The notes under the pieces: model-generated | What the model was told of the DNA's origin: nothing | The model's database searches: none | What the model saw: the letters and a program-made list of their open reading frames with translations, nothing else | In this document: positions 16,179-26,700 of the stretch, one piece after another | How the letters are laid out: each line of letters begins with the position of its first letter | Position numbering within the stretch: the stretch's first letter is position 1 | Program-made: the position numbers and the translations under genes | NCBI RefSeq assembly: GCF_017916425.1 | Contig: NZ_JAFMSX010000002.1 | Location: forward strand, 800,413 to 864,412 | Direction of reading: 5' to 3' | DNA from: Nocardioides sp. SYSU D00065 | GTDB lineage: Bacteria > Actinomycetota > Actinomycetes > Propionibacteriales > Nocardioidaceae | DNA: 64,000 nucleotides

Positions 16179-19172
16179 ATGTCTGGTTCGTCACGCCTGC
16201 TGTCCGTGCTCGTCGCCGTCCTCCTCGCGCTCGCGGGGCTCCAGGCGCTGACCGCCTCCGGGTCGGCCGCTCCGCCGGACGGCTACTGGACCGCCACCGA
16301 CCAGCGGCCGGGAGGTGATCGCGGCAGGATCGAGCGGCGGGTCGAGCCGACGCGCTACGCCGCGTTCACGCTGGACCGCGCCGGGATCCGCGCCGCCCTC
16401 GACCGGGCACCCGCGGAGGACGCCGCCCGCGCGGCCGACGACGCCGGTGCGGTGGTGACCGTCCCCGCGCCCAACGGCGAGCTCGTCGACTTCCGGGTCC
16501 AGGAGGTCGCCGTGATGGAGGCCGGCCTCGCCGCCCGCCACCCCGAGCTGACGACGTACGCCGGTCGCGCCGTGGGCGACCCGACCGCCACCATCAGGCT
16601 CGACCTCACGCCGATGGGGTTCCACGCCGCCGTGCGCGGGGACGGCGAGCGCGCCTCGTGGTACGTCGACCCGGCGTGGAACGGCGACGACAGCCTCTAC
16701 CTCTCCTACCGCCACGGCGACCTGCCCCGCACGGACCGCGGCCTGGTCGAGCCCGAGCTCGACGAGCACACCGTGAGCCGGCTGGGTGCGGACCTCGCCG
16801 AGGCGCCCGGCACGGAGGTGAGCCTGCGGACCTACCGGCTCGCGCTCGTGACCGACCCGTCGTACGCCGCCTACTTCGGCACCGAGAACGTCCTGGCCGA
16901 GAAGGTGACCCTGATGAACCGGGTCAACCAGATCTACAACGACGACCTCGCGGTCCGGATTCTCCTGATCGACGACACCGAGAAGCTCAACCTCGACACC
17001 GCCGCCGAGGCGACCGAGCCGAACGGTCCGTGTGGCGCAGCGGCCTGCTTCACCCCCGCCCAGCTCAGCAGCTGCACCGGCGCGTCGCTCAACCGCAACC
17101 GCATCGTCCTCGGCCAGCTCGTCGGCGCCTCCGCCTACGACGTCGGGCACCTCGCGCTCGGCGTCAACGGCGGTGGCGTGGCCGGCCTGGGCGTCGTCGG
17201 CGGCGACGGCAAGGCCCGCGGCTGCACCGGCATCCCCACGCCCGAGGGCGACTACTTCGCCGTCGACTACGTCGCCCACGAGATCGGGCACCAGTTCGGC
17301 GGGCCCCACACCTTCAACGGGACCGAGTTCAACTGCTCGGGCAACCGCGGCGGCTCGCCGTACGAGCCGGGCTCGGGCAGCTCGATCATGGCCTACGCCG
17401 GCATCTGCCAGCAGGACAACCTGCAGCCGCACAGCGACCCGTACTTCTCGCAGCGCAGCATCACCGACATCAGCAACACCGTCACGGCCCCGCGGGCACC
17501 GATCAGCGAGGTGCAGACGGTCTCCCTCCGAGGCTTCGACACCCACGGCGAGTCGTTCGTGCTGTCGTTCAACGGCCAGGAGACGGCGCCGATCGTCCGC
17601 GGCGTCAACTACGACCTCGCCGGCATCGACGCGGCCATCGAGGCGGTGACCGGGGTCGGCACCGTCGAGGTGCGCGGGTTCGGCGACCTGAGGGTGCCGG
17701 TGCCCGCGCCGGGCAACGTCCCGACGCTCGACGACACCGGGTTCGAGGTGCGCTTCACCGGCGCCCCGTACGCCGGCACCGACGTCGCCGCCCTCGGCCT
17801 CGCGCCGGCCTCGGGCGACGTGACGGGCTTCGTGGGCGAGACCGCGCAGGGCGGCCCGCAGCGCAACGGCGGCCACACCGTCACCCCGTCCGGCAACCAC
17901 GCACCCGTCGTGACCGCTCCCGCGAGCAAGACGATCCCGATCCGGACGCCGTTCGCGCTGACCGGTCGGGCGACCGACCCCGACGGCGACCCGCTCGTCT
18001 ACATCTGGGAGCAGAACGACCGCGGCGGTGCGGCCGGCACCGCGCTGGGCAGCCAGACCAAGGTCGACGGCCCGCTGTTCCGGATGTTCGGCACCTACGC
18101 GCCGGTGACCCCGGCGGGTGCGCTGCAGATCAACTCGCCCGGTGAGAACCTCGCGACCTCCAACCCCACCAGGGTCTTCCCGGACATGGCGCAGATCCTC
18201 GCCAACAACACCAACGCGCTCGACGGCACGTGCCCGCCGATGCCGCCCAAGCCGGCCAGCGGCGGCGCGACGAACGTCCCCGTCCCGGTGATCGAGTGCT
18301 TCGCGGAGTGGCTGCCGACCGCCGGCTACGTGGGATCGCCCGCGCAGCCGAACGTCGGGTGGGCGGGCAACACCGAGCCGTCGCTGAACTTCCGGCTGAC
18401 CGCGCGTGACCTGGCCCCCGAGGGCGGCGGGTACTCCTACGGCGACGTCAAGCTGCTGCTCGACACCTCGCCCAACGCCGCTCCGTTCCGGGTGACGTCG
18501 AAGGGCGCCACCAGCGCAGCCGCCGTCGGCGGACGCACCGAGACGATCTACTGGACGGCCAACACGACCGCGCTCTCGCCGAACGTCAGGATCACCCTGT
18601 CGCTGGACGGCGGCCGGACGTTCCCGACGGTGCTGGCGGAGAGCACTCCCAACGACGGCAACACGCAGGTGACGTGGCCCGACGTGTCCACCACGACGGC
18701 GCGCATCAAGGTCGAGGCGGTCGAGAACTACTTCTTCGACGTCAACGACGCCGACATCACGATCATCGGGAGCGACGAGCCCACTGTGCCGCCAGCGCCC
18801 ACGACGAGCCCGAGCCCCACGACGCCGGCGCCCACCACCCCCACGACGCCGGCGGCCGCCAAGGTGGCGGCACGGGTCGTGACCAAGATGGTGAAGCCGG
18901 TCGAGGTCGGCACCCGGGTCAGGCTGCGCGTGAGCGTGCGGGCCAAGGAGGTCGTGCCGTCGGGCACCGTCAAGGTGCGGGTCAAGGGCGCGGGACGGTC
19001 GACGTCGTGGACGAAGACCCTCTCCGTACGCGGCGGGACGCGCGTCCTGCTGCCGAGGTTCAGGCGGACCGGTGACGTCCGGGTCGTCGTCCGGTACCTC
19101 GGGGATGCCGCGGTGAAGCAGAAGCGCAGGACGATCACCTTCTCGGTGGTCGATCGCGACGACGTCCGCTGA
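16179..19172 (+). CDS. Secreted reprolysin-like (M12B-type) zinc metalloprotease with C-terminal Ig-like domains
   Basis: A 997-residue exported protein. Residues 1-30 form a signal peptide (LLSVLVAVLLALAGLQALT, then GSAAPP). A propeptide-like region runs to about 200. The catalytic domain contains HEIGHQFGGPH at about residues 367-377, the HExxHxxGxxH zinc motif of metzincins. Downstream lie an Ig/cadherin-like segment (about 575-800, with RATDPDGDPLVYIWEQ), a Thr/Pro/Ser linker (about 868-890) and a final Big-type beta-sandwich ending in a basic tail. No LPxTG or membrane anchor is visible, so the protein is probably released. It is likely a nutrient-scavenging protease. Confidence 0.88.
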   Translation: MSGSSRLLSVLVAVLLALAGLQALTASGSAAPPDGYWTATDQRPGGDRGRIERRVEPTRYAAFTLDRAGIRAALDRAPAEDAARAADDAGAVVTVPAPNGELVDFRVQEVAVMEAGLAARHPELTTYAGRAVGDPTATIRLDLTPMGFHAAVRGDGERASWYVDPAWNGDDSLYLSYRHGDLPRTDRGLVEPELDEHTVSRLGADLAEAPGTEVSLRTYRLALVTDPSYAAYFGTENVLAEKVTLMNRVNQIYNDDLAVRILLIDDTEKLNLDTAAEATEPNGPCGAAACFTPAQLSSCTGASLNRNRIVLGQLVGASAYDVGHLALGVNGGGVAGLGVVGGDGKARGCTGIPTPEGDYFAVDYVAHEIGHQFGGPHTFNGTEFNCSGNRGGSPYEPGSGSSIMAYAGICQQDNLQPHSDPYFSQRSITDISNTVTAPRAPISEVQTVSLRGFDTHGESFVLSFNGQETAPIVRGVNYDLAGIDAAIEAVTGVGTVEVRGFGDLRVPVPAPGNVPTLDDTGFEVRFTGAPYAGTDVAALGLAPASGDVTGFVGETAQGGPQRNGGHTVTPSGNHAPVVTAPASKTIPIRTPFALTGRATDPDGDPLVYIWEQNDRGGAAGTALGSQTKVDGPLFRMFGTYAPVTPAGALQINSPGENLATSNPTRVFPDMAQILANNTNALDGTCPPMPPKPASGGATNVPVPVIECFAEWLPTAGYVGSPAQPNVGWAGNTEPSLNFRLTARDLAPEGGGYSYGDVKLLLDTSPNAAPFRVTSKGATSAAAVGGRTETIYWTANTTALSPNVRITLSLDGGRTFPTVLAESTPNDGNTQVTWPDVSTTTARIKVEAVENYFFDVNDADITIIGSDEPTVPPAPTTSPSPTTPAPTTPTTPAAAKVAARVVTKMVKPVEVGTRVRLRVSVRAKEVVPSGTVKVRVKGAGRSTSWTKTLSVRGGTRVLLPRFRRTGDVRVVVRYLGDAAVKQKRRTITFSVVDRDDVR

Positions 19173-19184
19173 GCCGCCAGGACC

Positions 19185-20024
19185 TCACCACGACCACTCG
19201 ATGCCGTAGACGCCCGGCGGCCGGTCCTCCGCGGCGATGTGGACGCCACCGAAGGGGTCGAGCGTCAGCTCGCGCACGCGCGAGCGCTCGACGTCCACGG
19301 TCTCCCACACCCGCTGGGGGGTCGGCCCGGTGAACACGACGTGCAGGCTGTGGTGTCCCACGGAACGGCGGAAGCCGTCGATGGTCCAGTCGGTCTCGCC
19401 GACCTCGACAGGCCTCCCGGCGCCGCTGGTCCGGAACGCGATGACGCGTGACTCGCCGCTGCGCATCGGGGTGCCGAGGTCGAGCTCGAACGCGACGACG
19501 GCGAGATCGGGAACGGGGCGACGCAGCGCGACCGTGCACCCGACAGTGTCCTCGACCTGGACCTGGTCCAGGGCGTCCTGGTTGTCGGCGGTCATCAGCA
19601 CCGGGTGGTGGTCGAGGCCGTCGGCGAGCGCCTCGATGAGCAGCTCGTTGGTGGAGTAGCCGACGCACCGGTCGGCGTCGACGTACGCCCGTCTCGCCAC
19701 CCGCCGGATCCGCATGTCGACCGCCGCCCTGACGCCAGCGGCCGCCAGCACGTCGTCCGCCGAGGGCGTCATGATCTCGCTGAACGGGGCGAGCGTGTCG
19801 GCGCTGCGCCAGCGGCGCAGCTCGTGCTCGCGACGCGCCCCGTCGATGCCCAGCGCGTCGACGAGCGCCTCGAGCGTGCTGGTGTGCGGACGCGTGACGC
19901 GGCCGGTCTCGAGCCCTCGGATGGTGCGTACGCTCACGCCGCTGCGCCGGGCCAGCGCCGCCTGGCTGAGGCCGCCCTCCTGACGCAGGGCGCGCAGCCG
20001 AGCGCCGGACTCGTGCTCGTCCAC
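19185..20024 (-). CDS. XRE-family helix-turn-helix regulator
   Basis: A 279-residue protein. The N-terminal HTH_31/XRE domain reads RLRALRQEGGLSQAALARRS, then GVSVRTIRGLETGRVTRPHT. A helical segment follows (EALVDALGIDGARREHELRRW), and the remaining roughly 200 residues are a beta-rich domain I do not recognise. GTG 20024 has GGGAGAGG just upstream. It converges on the protease gene (12 bases between stops) and is divergent from adnA; the target is unknown. Confidence 0.75.
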   Translation of the reverse strand: MDEHESGARLRALRQEGGLSQAALARRSGVSVRTIRGLETGRVTRPHTSTLEALVDALGIDGARREHELRRWRSADTLAPFSEIMTPSADDVLAAAGVRAAVDMRIRRVARRAYVDADRCVGYSTNELLIEALADGLDHHPVLMTADNQDALDQVQVEDTVGCTVALRRPVPDLAVVAFELDLGTPMRSGESRVIAFRTSGAGRPVEVGETDWTIDGFRRSVGHHSLHVVFTGPTPQRVWETVDVERSRVRELTLDPFGGVHIAAEDRPPGVYGIEWSW

Positions 20025-20233
20025 GCGGTCCTCTCCCTTCACGGTGGTCCATCGTCCTCGGCCCCGAGCGGCTCCAGTCTCGTCCATGGCCGGTCGCCGC
20101 GATCTTGCCGCCAGCCTGCCGGGTCGTCGCGGTCTCGCGTGGCGCGCTCCCGGTCGGGCCCTGGGACACGCTCTTCCGAGCCGCTCCGCGTGCCCGCTAC
20201 GGACTGTCGGTGCCGCGTGATGAGGTGTCCTGC

Positions 20234-23200
20234 GTGAGCACCTCGACAGTCCGCTACCGGCTCGTCCGCCCCGAGCGCGAGGTCGTGGTGCCCGAGCTCG
20301 ACGAGCACCAGCAGCGCGTCGTCGACCACGAGGGCGGCCCCCTGCTGGTGCTCGCCGGGCCCGGGACGGGCAAGACCACCACGCTGGTGGAGGCGATCGT
20401 CGACCGCATCGAGCACCGCGGCGCCTCACCCGACTCGGTGCTGGCACTGACGTTCTCCCGCAAGGCGGCCGAGCAGCTCCGAGACCGAGTGACCGCCCGC
20501 GTCGCGCGCACCACCTCGGCGGCATCGTGCTCGACGTTCCACTCCTTCGCCTACGCCCTGGTCCGCAAGTACGCCCCCGCCGAGCTCTACGAGGGCGCCA
20601 TCCGCCTGCTCTCGGCGCCCGAGGCCGACGTCGTGCTGCGGGAGCTGCTGCGCGACAACCCCGAGTCGGTGGTCTGGCCCGAGCCGTTGCGGCGAGCCGT
20701 GGGCACCCGGGGCTTCGTCCGCGAGGTGCAGGCGGTGCTCGCCCGCGCCCGCGAGAAGGGCCTCGATCCCGCAGGCCTGCGCAGCCTCGGCATCGAGCAC
20801 GACCTGCCGGAGCTGGTCGCGGCCGGGCTGTTCCTCGAGCAATACCTCACGGTCCTCGACAGCCTCGGCGCCACCGACTACTCCGACCTCATCCGCCGGG
20901 CGGTGATCGAGGCGGAGGCGCACCGCGAGGAGCTGCGCGCCCGGTGGAGCCACGTCTTCGTCGACGAATACCAGGACACCGACCCCGGCCAGGTCGCCCT
21001 GCTCCGCGCGCTCGCCGGCGACGGGCGCGACCTGACGGTCGTCGGCGACCCGCACCAGTCGATCTACGGCTTCCGCGGCGCCGACGTGCGCGGCATCCTC
21101 GACTTCCCGTCCAGCTTCCCGACCAGCAGCGGCGCTCCGGCGCCGGTCGTGGTGCTGCGCCGCACGCGCCGCTTCGGCCCGCGCATCCTGCTGGCCGCCG
21201 GGCGCGTGGCCAGCCGGCTCACCCTCACCGGCAGCATCGCCCCCGAGGCGCGCGAGGCCTTCCTGTCGCCGGAGGCGGTCCCCGGGCCGCAGGGGCAGGG
21301 CCGCGTCGAGGTCGTCACCTACGACACCGAGCGGGCCGAGGCCGAGCGACTGGCCGACCTGCTGCGCCGAGCGCACCTCGAGGACGGCATCGCATGGGAG
21401 CGGATGGCGGTGCTCGTGCGGTCGGGTCGCACCAGCATCCCGCCGCTGCGGCGCGCACTGGCGGCGGCCGGGGTGCCGGTCGAGGTGGCCTCCGACGACC
21501 TGCCGCTCGTGCACGACCCCGCCGTCGTGCCGCTGCTCGACGCGCTCCGCGCCGTGGTCAACCTCGACAACGACGACCCCGACTCGCCCGACTACCTCGA
21601 CCCCGGCCGCATCGAATCCCTGCTCCTCTCTCCGCTGGGCGGTCTCGACGCCTCCGACCTGCGCGCACTCGTGCGCCGTCTCCGCACGCGCGAGAAGGAG
21701 CAGGCGGACCCCACCTCGAGGCGCACCTCGCGCGAGCTGCTCCGCCTCGCTCTCGTGGAACCGGGGTTCCTGGACGAGGTCGCCGGTCCCGACGTCGAAC
21801 GGGCCGCAGCCCTGGCCGCCCTGCTGCGCGAAGGCGCACGGATGCTCGCCGAGCGGGCCGGCGTCGAGGACCTCCTGTGGCACCTCTGGTCGTCGACGCC
21901 GTGGCCGGCGCGGCTGCGCCGCCAGGTCGACCTCGGGGGAGCAGGCGCGCGACGGGCGCACCGCGACCTCGACGCGATCGTCGCGCTCTTCGAGCTCGCC
22001 GCCCGCGCGGTCGACCAGCGCGACCACGTCGGGGTCGCGGCGTTCTTCGCCAGCGTGGTGGCCCAGCAGCTGCCCGCCGACACCCTCGCCGAGCAAGGCG
22101 TGCGTGGCGCCGCGGTGCGGCTGCTCACCGCCCACCGTTCCAAAGGGCTGGAGTGGGACCTGGTCGTGGTCGCCCACGTGCAGCAGGAAGGATGGCCCGA
22201 CCTCCGGCGCCGCGCGACGCTGCTCGGCGCCGACCGCATCGGCGTGGATGGTGCGGGCCACCCCGACCTGGTCCCGCCCGTCACCACTCGAGCGCTCCTG
22301 ATGGAGGAGCGCCGCCTCTTCTACGTCGCCTGCACGCGTGCCCGGCGCCGCCTCGTGGTGAGCGCGGTCCGCTCGTCCGACGACGACGGCGAGCAACCCT
22401 CGCGGTTCCTCGAGGAGCTGGGCGTCACCATCGAGCACCAGGACGGTCGCCCGCCCCGGCCGCTGTCCCTCGGCGGCTTGGTGGCCGAGCTGCGCCGCAC
22501 CGCGGCCGATCCCGAGGCCACGCCGGCCCTGCGCGAAGCGGCCGCCCGGCGACTGGCCGCCCTCGCCGCCGAAGAGGTGGACGGTCGCCAGCTGGTGCCC
22601 TCGGCCGACCCGTCGACGTGGTGGGGCACCCGCAGTGCCACCCGCTCGGTCCAGCCGATCCGCGACCCCGAGCGCCCGGTGCCGATCTCGGCCAGCATGC
22701 TCGAGTCGATCCTCGTCTGCCCGGCGCAGTGGTTCTTCGAGCGCGAGGCAGGCGGTGTCTCCGCAGTGCACCAGTCCGCCAACCTCGGCCAGGTCCTCCA
22801 CGCAGTGGCCGAGCGGGTCGCGCGCGGCGACCTGCCGGCCGAGGTCGACCCCCTCATGTCGGAGGTCGAGGCGATCTGGGACCGGCTCGCCTTCCGCACG
22901 CCGTGGTCCCGCCAGCGCGAGCTCGCCCGCATCCGCAAGGCCGTGGCGCGATTCGTCCAGTGGCACCTGGCCAACCCGCGGGAAGTCCTGGGCGCGGAGC
23001 AGCGCTTCCAGAGCGTGGTCGACGTCGACGGACGTCCCGTCATGCTCACCGGCTTCGCCGACCGCCTCGAGCTCGACGACGCCGGCCGGGTCGTCGTGGT
23101 CGACTTCAAGAGCGCCCGCAGCGCGCCGTCGGGACCCGCAGTGGCGGGCAACCTCCAGCTCGCCCTCTACCAGTACGCCGTCGACGCCGGGGCGCTCGAC

Positions 23201-23467
23201 GACGCCGCCGGTCGCCCCGTGACCTCCGGCGGTGCCGAGCTCGTGCAGCTGGGGATCGACGACGACTCCTCGAGCGCCAAGGTGCAGGGCCAGCCGCCGC
23301 ACGACGACGCCGGGCCCGAGCGCACCGTGCTGCGCGCGGGCCTCGCCCGGGCCGCCGAGCTGGTCCGCACCGAGACGTTCCCCGCCACGGCGGGACCGCA
23401 GTGTCGCGAGTGCGCCTTCGTCGCCATCTGCCCGGCCAAGGGCGCGGGGAGCGTGACGGTCCAGTGA
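20234..23467 (+). CDS. adnA: AdnA-like helicase-nuclease subunit (double-strand-break end resection)
   Basis: A 1077-residue UvrD-type motor fused to a RecB-like nuclease. Walker A LAGPGTGKTTT (Lys at about 47), TFSRKAAEQLRDR (Ia), FVDEYQDTDP (Walker B, about 243) and HRSKGLEWDLVVV (motif V region, about 634). The C-terminal nuclease has GFADRLELDD, VVVDFKSA and QLALYQYA. Four cysteines, one in LVCPAQWFFERE (about 829) and three in CRECAFVAIC (about 1057-1066), match the Fe-S clamp of AddB/AdnA. AdnAB processes double-strand breaks in actinobacteria. GTG 20234 is the most likely start. The stop overlaps the adnB start by GTGA. Confidence 0.9.
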   Translation: MSTSTVRYRLVRPEREVVVPELDEHQQRVVDHEGGPLLVLAGPGTGKTTTLVEAIVDRIEHRGASPDSVLALTFSRKAAEQLRDRVTARVARTTSAASCSTFHSFAYALVRKYAPAELYEGAIRLLSAPEADVVLRELLRDNPESVVWPEPLRRAVGTRGFVREVQAVLARAREKGLDPAGLRSLGIEHDLPELVAAGLFLEQYLTVLDSLGATDYSDLIRRAVIEAEAHREELRARWSHVFVDEYQDTDPGQVALLRALAGDGRDLTVVGDPHQSIYGFRGADVRGILDFPSSFPTSSGAPAPVVVLRRTRRFGPRILLAAGRVASRLTLTGSIAPEAREAFLSPEAVPGPQGQGRVEVVTYDTERAEAERLADLLRRAHLEDGIAWERMAVLVRSGRTSIPPLRRALAAAGVPVEVASDDLPLVHDPAVVPLLDALRAVVNLDNDDPDSPDYLDPGRIESLLLSPLGGLDASDLRALVRRLRTREKEQADPTSRRTSRELLRLALVEPGFLDEVAGPDVERAAALAALLREGARMLAERAGVEDLLWHLWSSTPWPARLRRQVDLGGAGARRAHRDLDAIVALFELAARAVDQRDHVGVAAFFASVVAQQLPADTLAEQGVRGAAVRLLTAHRSKGLEWDLVVVAHVQQEGWPDLRRRATLLGADRIGVDGAGHPDLVPPVTTRALLMEERRLFYVACTRARRRLVVSAVRSSDDDGEQPSRFLEELGVTIEHQDGRPPRPLSLGGLVAELRRTAADPEATPALREAAARRLAALAAEEVDGRQLVPSADPSTWWGTRSATRSVQPIRDPERPVPISASMLESILVCPAQWFFEREAGGVSAVHQSANLGQVLHAVAERVARGDLPAEVDPLMSEVEAIWDRLAFRTPWSRQRELARIRKAVARFVQWHLANPREVLGAEQRFQSVVDVDGRPVMLTGFADRLELDDAGRVVVVDFKSARSAPSGPAVAGNLQLALYQYAVDAGALDDAAGRPVTSGGAELVQLGIDDDSSSAKVQGQPPHDDAGPERTVLRAGLARAAELVRTETFPATAGPQCRECAFVAICPAKGAGSVTVQ

Positions 23468-26400
23468 CCCAGACCCCAGCCCAGACCGCACGCCGCGAGC
23501 CCGTCCGGTTGGAGACGCCTCAGGACCTCCAGGCGCTGATGGGCGGCCACGCCCCCAGCGACGAGCAGTGGGCCGCGATCACCTCACCCCTGCGACCCAC
23601 CGTGGTGGTCGCCGGCGCCGGCAGCGGCAAGACCACCCTCATGGCGCAGCGCGTCGTGTGGCTCGTCGCCACCGGCCGGGTCCGCCCCGAGGAGGTCCTC
23701 GGCCTCACCTTCACCACCAAGGCCGCGGCCGAGCTGCGGCACCGCGTCACCGCCGCCCTCGGCGCCGCCGGTCTGCTGGACCGCTCGGTCGTCGCCGAGG
23801 GGGAGGACGTCCTCGAGCCCACCGTCGCGACCTACCACGCCTACGCCGCCACCCTGCTCACCGACCACGGGCTCCGCATCGGCCACGAGCCCGACACCCG
23901 CGTCGTCTCCGACGCCTCCCGCTACCAGCTGGGTTCCCGGGTGATCGAGCGGTTCACCGGGCACATCGAGCTGCTCACCGACCACCCGGCCACCGCCATC
24001 CAGAACCTCCTGGCCCTCGACGGCGCCATGAGCGAGCACCTCGTCAGCGAGGACGACGTACGCCGCGTCGACGACGAGGCCCGCCGCGGTTTCGAGCGTG
24101 CCATCGCCGACGAGCTGGCCGGCAAGGGCCGCAAGACCTACCTCGAGCCGCCCACCAAGGCGATCAACGCCATCGACCGGCGCGCCGAGCTGCTCCAGCT
24201 CGTCAGCGGCTACCGCCGCCTCAAGTCCGACCTCGGGCTGATGGACTTCGGTGACCAGATCGCGCTGGCGGCCAGGCTCGTCGAGGACCAGCCGGAAGTG
24301 GGCGAGCTCGAGCGGTCGCGGTACAAGGTCGTCCTGCTCGACGAGTACCAGGACACCTCCGTGGCCCAGGCCACCATGCTGGCCCGGCTGTTCTCAGGCC
24401 CCGACGAGCAGCACGGCCTGGGCCACCCGGTCATGGCGGTGGGCGACCCCAACCAGGCGATCTACGGCTGGCGCGGGGCGTCGGTGTCCAACATCCTCAA
24501 CTTCGCCGACACGTTCCCGGCGGCCGACGGCGAGCCCGGGCGGCTCCCGCTGACGGTCAACCGCCGCTCCGACCGCCGCATCCTCGACGTGGCCAACCGG
24601 CTGGCCGAGCCCTTGCTCGCGGCCTACGGCGACAAGGTCGCGCGGCTCCGGGCCGCCGAGATCGCCGGCGACGGCCACGTCGAGGCCCACGTCTTCGAGC
24701 GCGCCGCCGATGAGCTGTCGTGGCTGGCTGGCGAGGTCCGGCGGGTGCACGACTCGGGCACGGACTGGTCGGAGATCGGGGTGCTCAGCCGCGACAACGC
24801 GCAGGCGGAGGAGGTCTACGACGCGCTGACGTCGGCAGGGATCCCGGTCGAGATCGTGGGCCTGTCCGGCCTGATCCGGCTGCCGGAGGTGGCTGAGGTG
24901 GTCGCCACGCTGACGCTGCTGCACGACGTGACCGCCAACGCCGCCATGCTCACGCTGCTGACGGGTCCCCGCTGGGCGATCGGACCGCGCGACCTGCGGC
25001 TGGTCGCCCTCCGCGCCGCCGAGATCGCCGGCGTGCGCGGACGCGCGGAGGCCGCGTCCATCGCCGACCAGCTGCTGCAGATCGCCGACGGGATCGACGC
25101 CTCGGAGCTGCCGGCCCTGAGCGACGCCGTGGAGTCGCCCGGCGAGGCGGCGTACTCGCCTGAGGCGCTCGACCGGTTCGCCCTGCTCGCCGCCGAGCTG
25201 CGCCGGCTGCGCTCCCACGTCGGCGACCCGCTGCTCGACGTGGTGCGGCGCATCATCGACACCACGGGCGTCGACGTGGAGCTCGCGTCGGCCACCTCGC
25301 CCGCTGCGGCCGCGCGCCGCGACAACCTCGACCTGTTCGTCAAGGCCGTCGCGGAGTTCCAGTCCGTCGACGGCGACGTGACCCTGCCGGCGCTGCTGGC
25401 CTACCTCACCGCCGAGGACGACCAGGGCAACGGGCTCGACGTCGCGACCCCGACGGCCGCCGACTCGGTCAAGCTGCTGACGGTCCACCGCGCCAAGGGC
25501 CTCGAGTGGTCGTCGGTGTTCTGCGTCGGAGTGGGGGAGACCCGCTTCCCCAGCAACCGTTCCCGCACGCTCTGGACGTCGTCGCCGGCGGTGCTGCCGG
25601 CGCCGCTGCGCGGTGATCGGGCCGACCAGCCCCAGCTCGCCGGGTACGACAAGGCAGCCCTCGACGCCTACCGCGCCGCCACCCGCGCGCACGACGCCGA
25701 GGAGGAGCTGCGGCTGGGCTACGTCGCCTACACCCGCGCCGCCCACCACCTCGCCGTCACGTCCTACGTCTGGGGGCAGCGTTCGACGCCCTTCGGGCCG
25801 TCCGCCTACCAGTGCGTGGTGCGCGACCAGCTCGAGGAGTGGGGCCGCCCGGTGGAGCGGTGGCTGGAGAAGCCGGTGGGCAAGACGCCCAACCCCAACG
25901 ACGACGTGGACCCCTCGAGGCCCTGGCCCGTGCCGGGCCCCGGCGAGGAGGCGAGGCGCCGCCTGGCCGCCGCCGAGCTGGTGCGCAGCGTGGACCCCAC
26001 CGCCCCCGACCAGGACCTCGACATGGTCGAGGCGGCGCGCGTGGCGGAGTGGGACGACGACCTCGCGCAGCTGCTCGCCGAGGCGCGGGCGGAGCGCTCC
26101 ACGACCGTGGACCTGCCGCTGCCGAGCAGCCTCTCGGCCACGTCCGTGGCCCGGCTCCGCGACGACCCCGAGGGCTTTGCTCGCGAGCTCGCGCGTCCCA
26201 TGCCGCGCCCGCCGGCGCCGGCGGCCCGGTTCGGCACCGCCTTCCACGCCTGGGTCGAGGACCGGTTCGGACAGCAGGCCCTCATCGAGCCCGACGAGCT
26301 GCCGGGTCGGGCCGACGCGGGCATCGACGACGAGGCCGACCTCGGCGAGGTGGTCAAGCGGTTCGAGGACGGGCCGTTCGGCGACCGCGCCCCCTACGCC

Positions 26401-26697
26401 GTCGAGGCGCCCTTCGCGCTGGTGCTGGGCGGCCAGGTGGTGCGGGGACGGATCGACGCCGTCTACGCCGAGCCCGCCGACGCGGGAGGCGGCTTCCTGG
26501 TCGTCGACTGGAAGACCGGCCGGCACGAGAGCGCCGACCCCCTCCAGCTCGCCCTCTACCGCCTGGCCTGGGCCGAGCTCACCGGCACGCCGGTCGAGCA
26601 GGTGCGCGCGGCGTTCCACTACGTCCGCACCGGGCGCACCGTCGAGCCCGACGACCTGCCCGGTCGCGCCGAGCTCGAGCAGCTGCTCGCGCGCTGA
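23464..26697 (+). CDS. adnB: AdnB-like helicase-nuclease subunit
   Basis: A 1077-residue partner of AdnA, translationally coupled to it. The motor has VVVAGAGSGKTTLMAQR (Walker A, Lys at about 56), LTFTTKAAAELRHR (Ia), VVLLDEYQDTS (Walker B, about 290), GWRGA (motif III region) and HRAKGLEWSSVF (about 676). The RecB-like nuclease at the C-terminus reads RGRIDAVYAEP, then LVVDWKTGRHES and LQLALYRLAW, giving the D/DxK residues. No Fe-S cysteines are present, as expected for AdnB. Together with AdnA it resects DNA ends. It is followed at once by the 82-bp repeat array. Confidence 0.92.
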   Translation: MTQTPAQTARREPVRLETPQDLQALMGGHAPSDEQWAAITSPLRPTVVVAGAGSGKTTLMAQRVVWLVATGRVRPEEVLGLTFTTKAAAELRHRVTAALGAAGLLDRSVVAEGEDVLEPTVATYHAYAATLLTDHGLRIGHEPDTRVVSDASRYQLGSRVIERFTGHIELLTDHPATAIQNLLALDGAMSEHLVSEDDVRRVDDEARRGFERAIADELAGKGRKTYLEPPTKAINAIDRRAELLQLVSGYRRLKSDLGLMDFGDQIALAARLVEDQPEVGELERSRYKVVLLDEYQDTSVAQATMLARLFSGPDEQHGLGHPVMAVGDPNQAIYGWRGASVSNILNFADTFPAADGEPGRLPLTVNRRSDRRILDVANRLAEPLLAAYGDKVARLRAAEIAGDGHVEAHVFERAADELSWLAGEVRRVHDSGTDWSEIGVLSRDNAQAEEVYDALTSAGIPVEIVGLSGLIRLPEVAEVVATLTLLHDVTANAAMLTLLTGPRWAIGPRDLRLVALRAAEIAGVRGRAEAASIADQLLQIADGIDASELPALSDAVESPGEAAYSPEALDRFALLAAELRRLRSHVGDPLLDVVRRIIDTTGVDVELASATSPAAAARRDNLDLFVKAVAEFQSVDGDVTLPALLAYLTAEDDQGNGLDVATPTAADSVKLLTVHRAKGLEWSSVFCVGVGETRFPSNRSRTLWTSSPAVLPAPLRGDRADQPQLAGYDKAALDAYRAATRAHDAEEELRLGYVAYTRAAHHLAVTSYVWGQRSTPFGPSAYQCVVRDQLEEWGRPVERWLEKPVGKTPNPNDDVDPSRPWPVPGPGEEARRRLAAAELVRSVDPTAPDQDLDMVEAARVAEWDDDLAQLLAEARAERSTTVDLPLPSSLSATSVARLRDDPEGFARELARPMPRPPAPAARFGTAFHAWVEDRFGQQALIEPDELPGRADAGIDDEADLGEVVKRFEDGPFGDRAPYAVEAPFALVLGGQVVRGRIDAVYAEPADAGGGFLVVDWKTGRHESADPLQLALYRLAWAELTGTPVEQVRAAFHYVRTGRTVEPDDLPGRAELEQLLAR

Positions 26698-26700
26698 CCG

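Noticed and set aside
16159..16179. CRP site upstream of the metalloprotease
   Set aside because: TGTGA and TCACA are present, but the spacing is 11 bases instead of 6 and the second arm reaches the start codon.
20527..23463. N-terminal extension making adnB a 2056-residue protein
   Set aside because: The upstream part is the wrong frame of adnA (Arg/Pro-rich). adnB starts at GTG 23464 with an overlapping stop/start.
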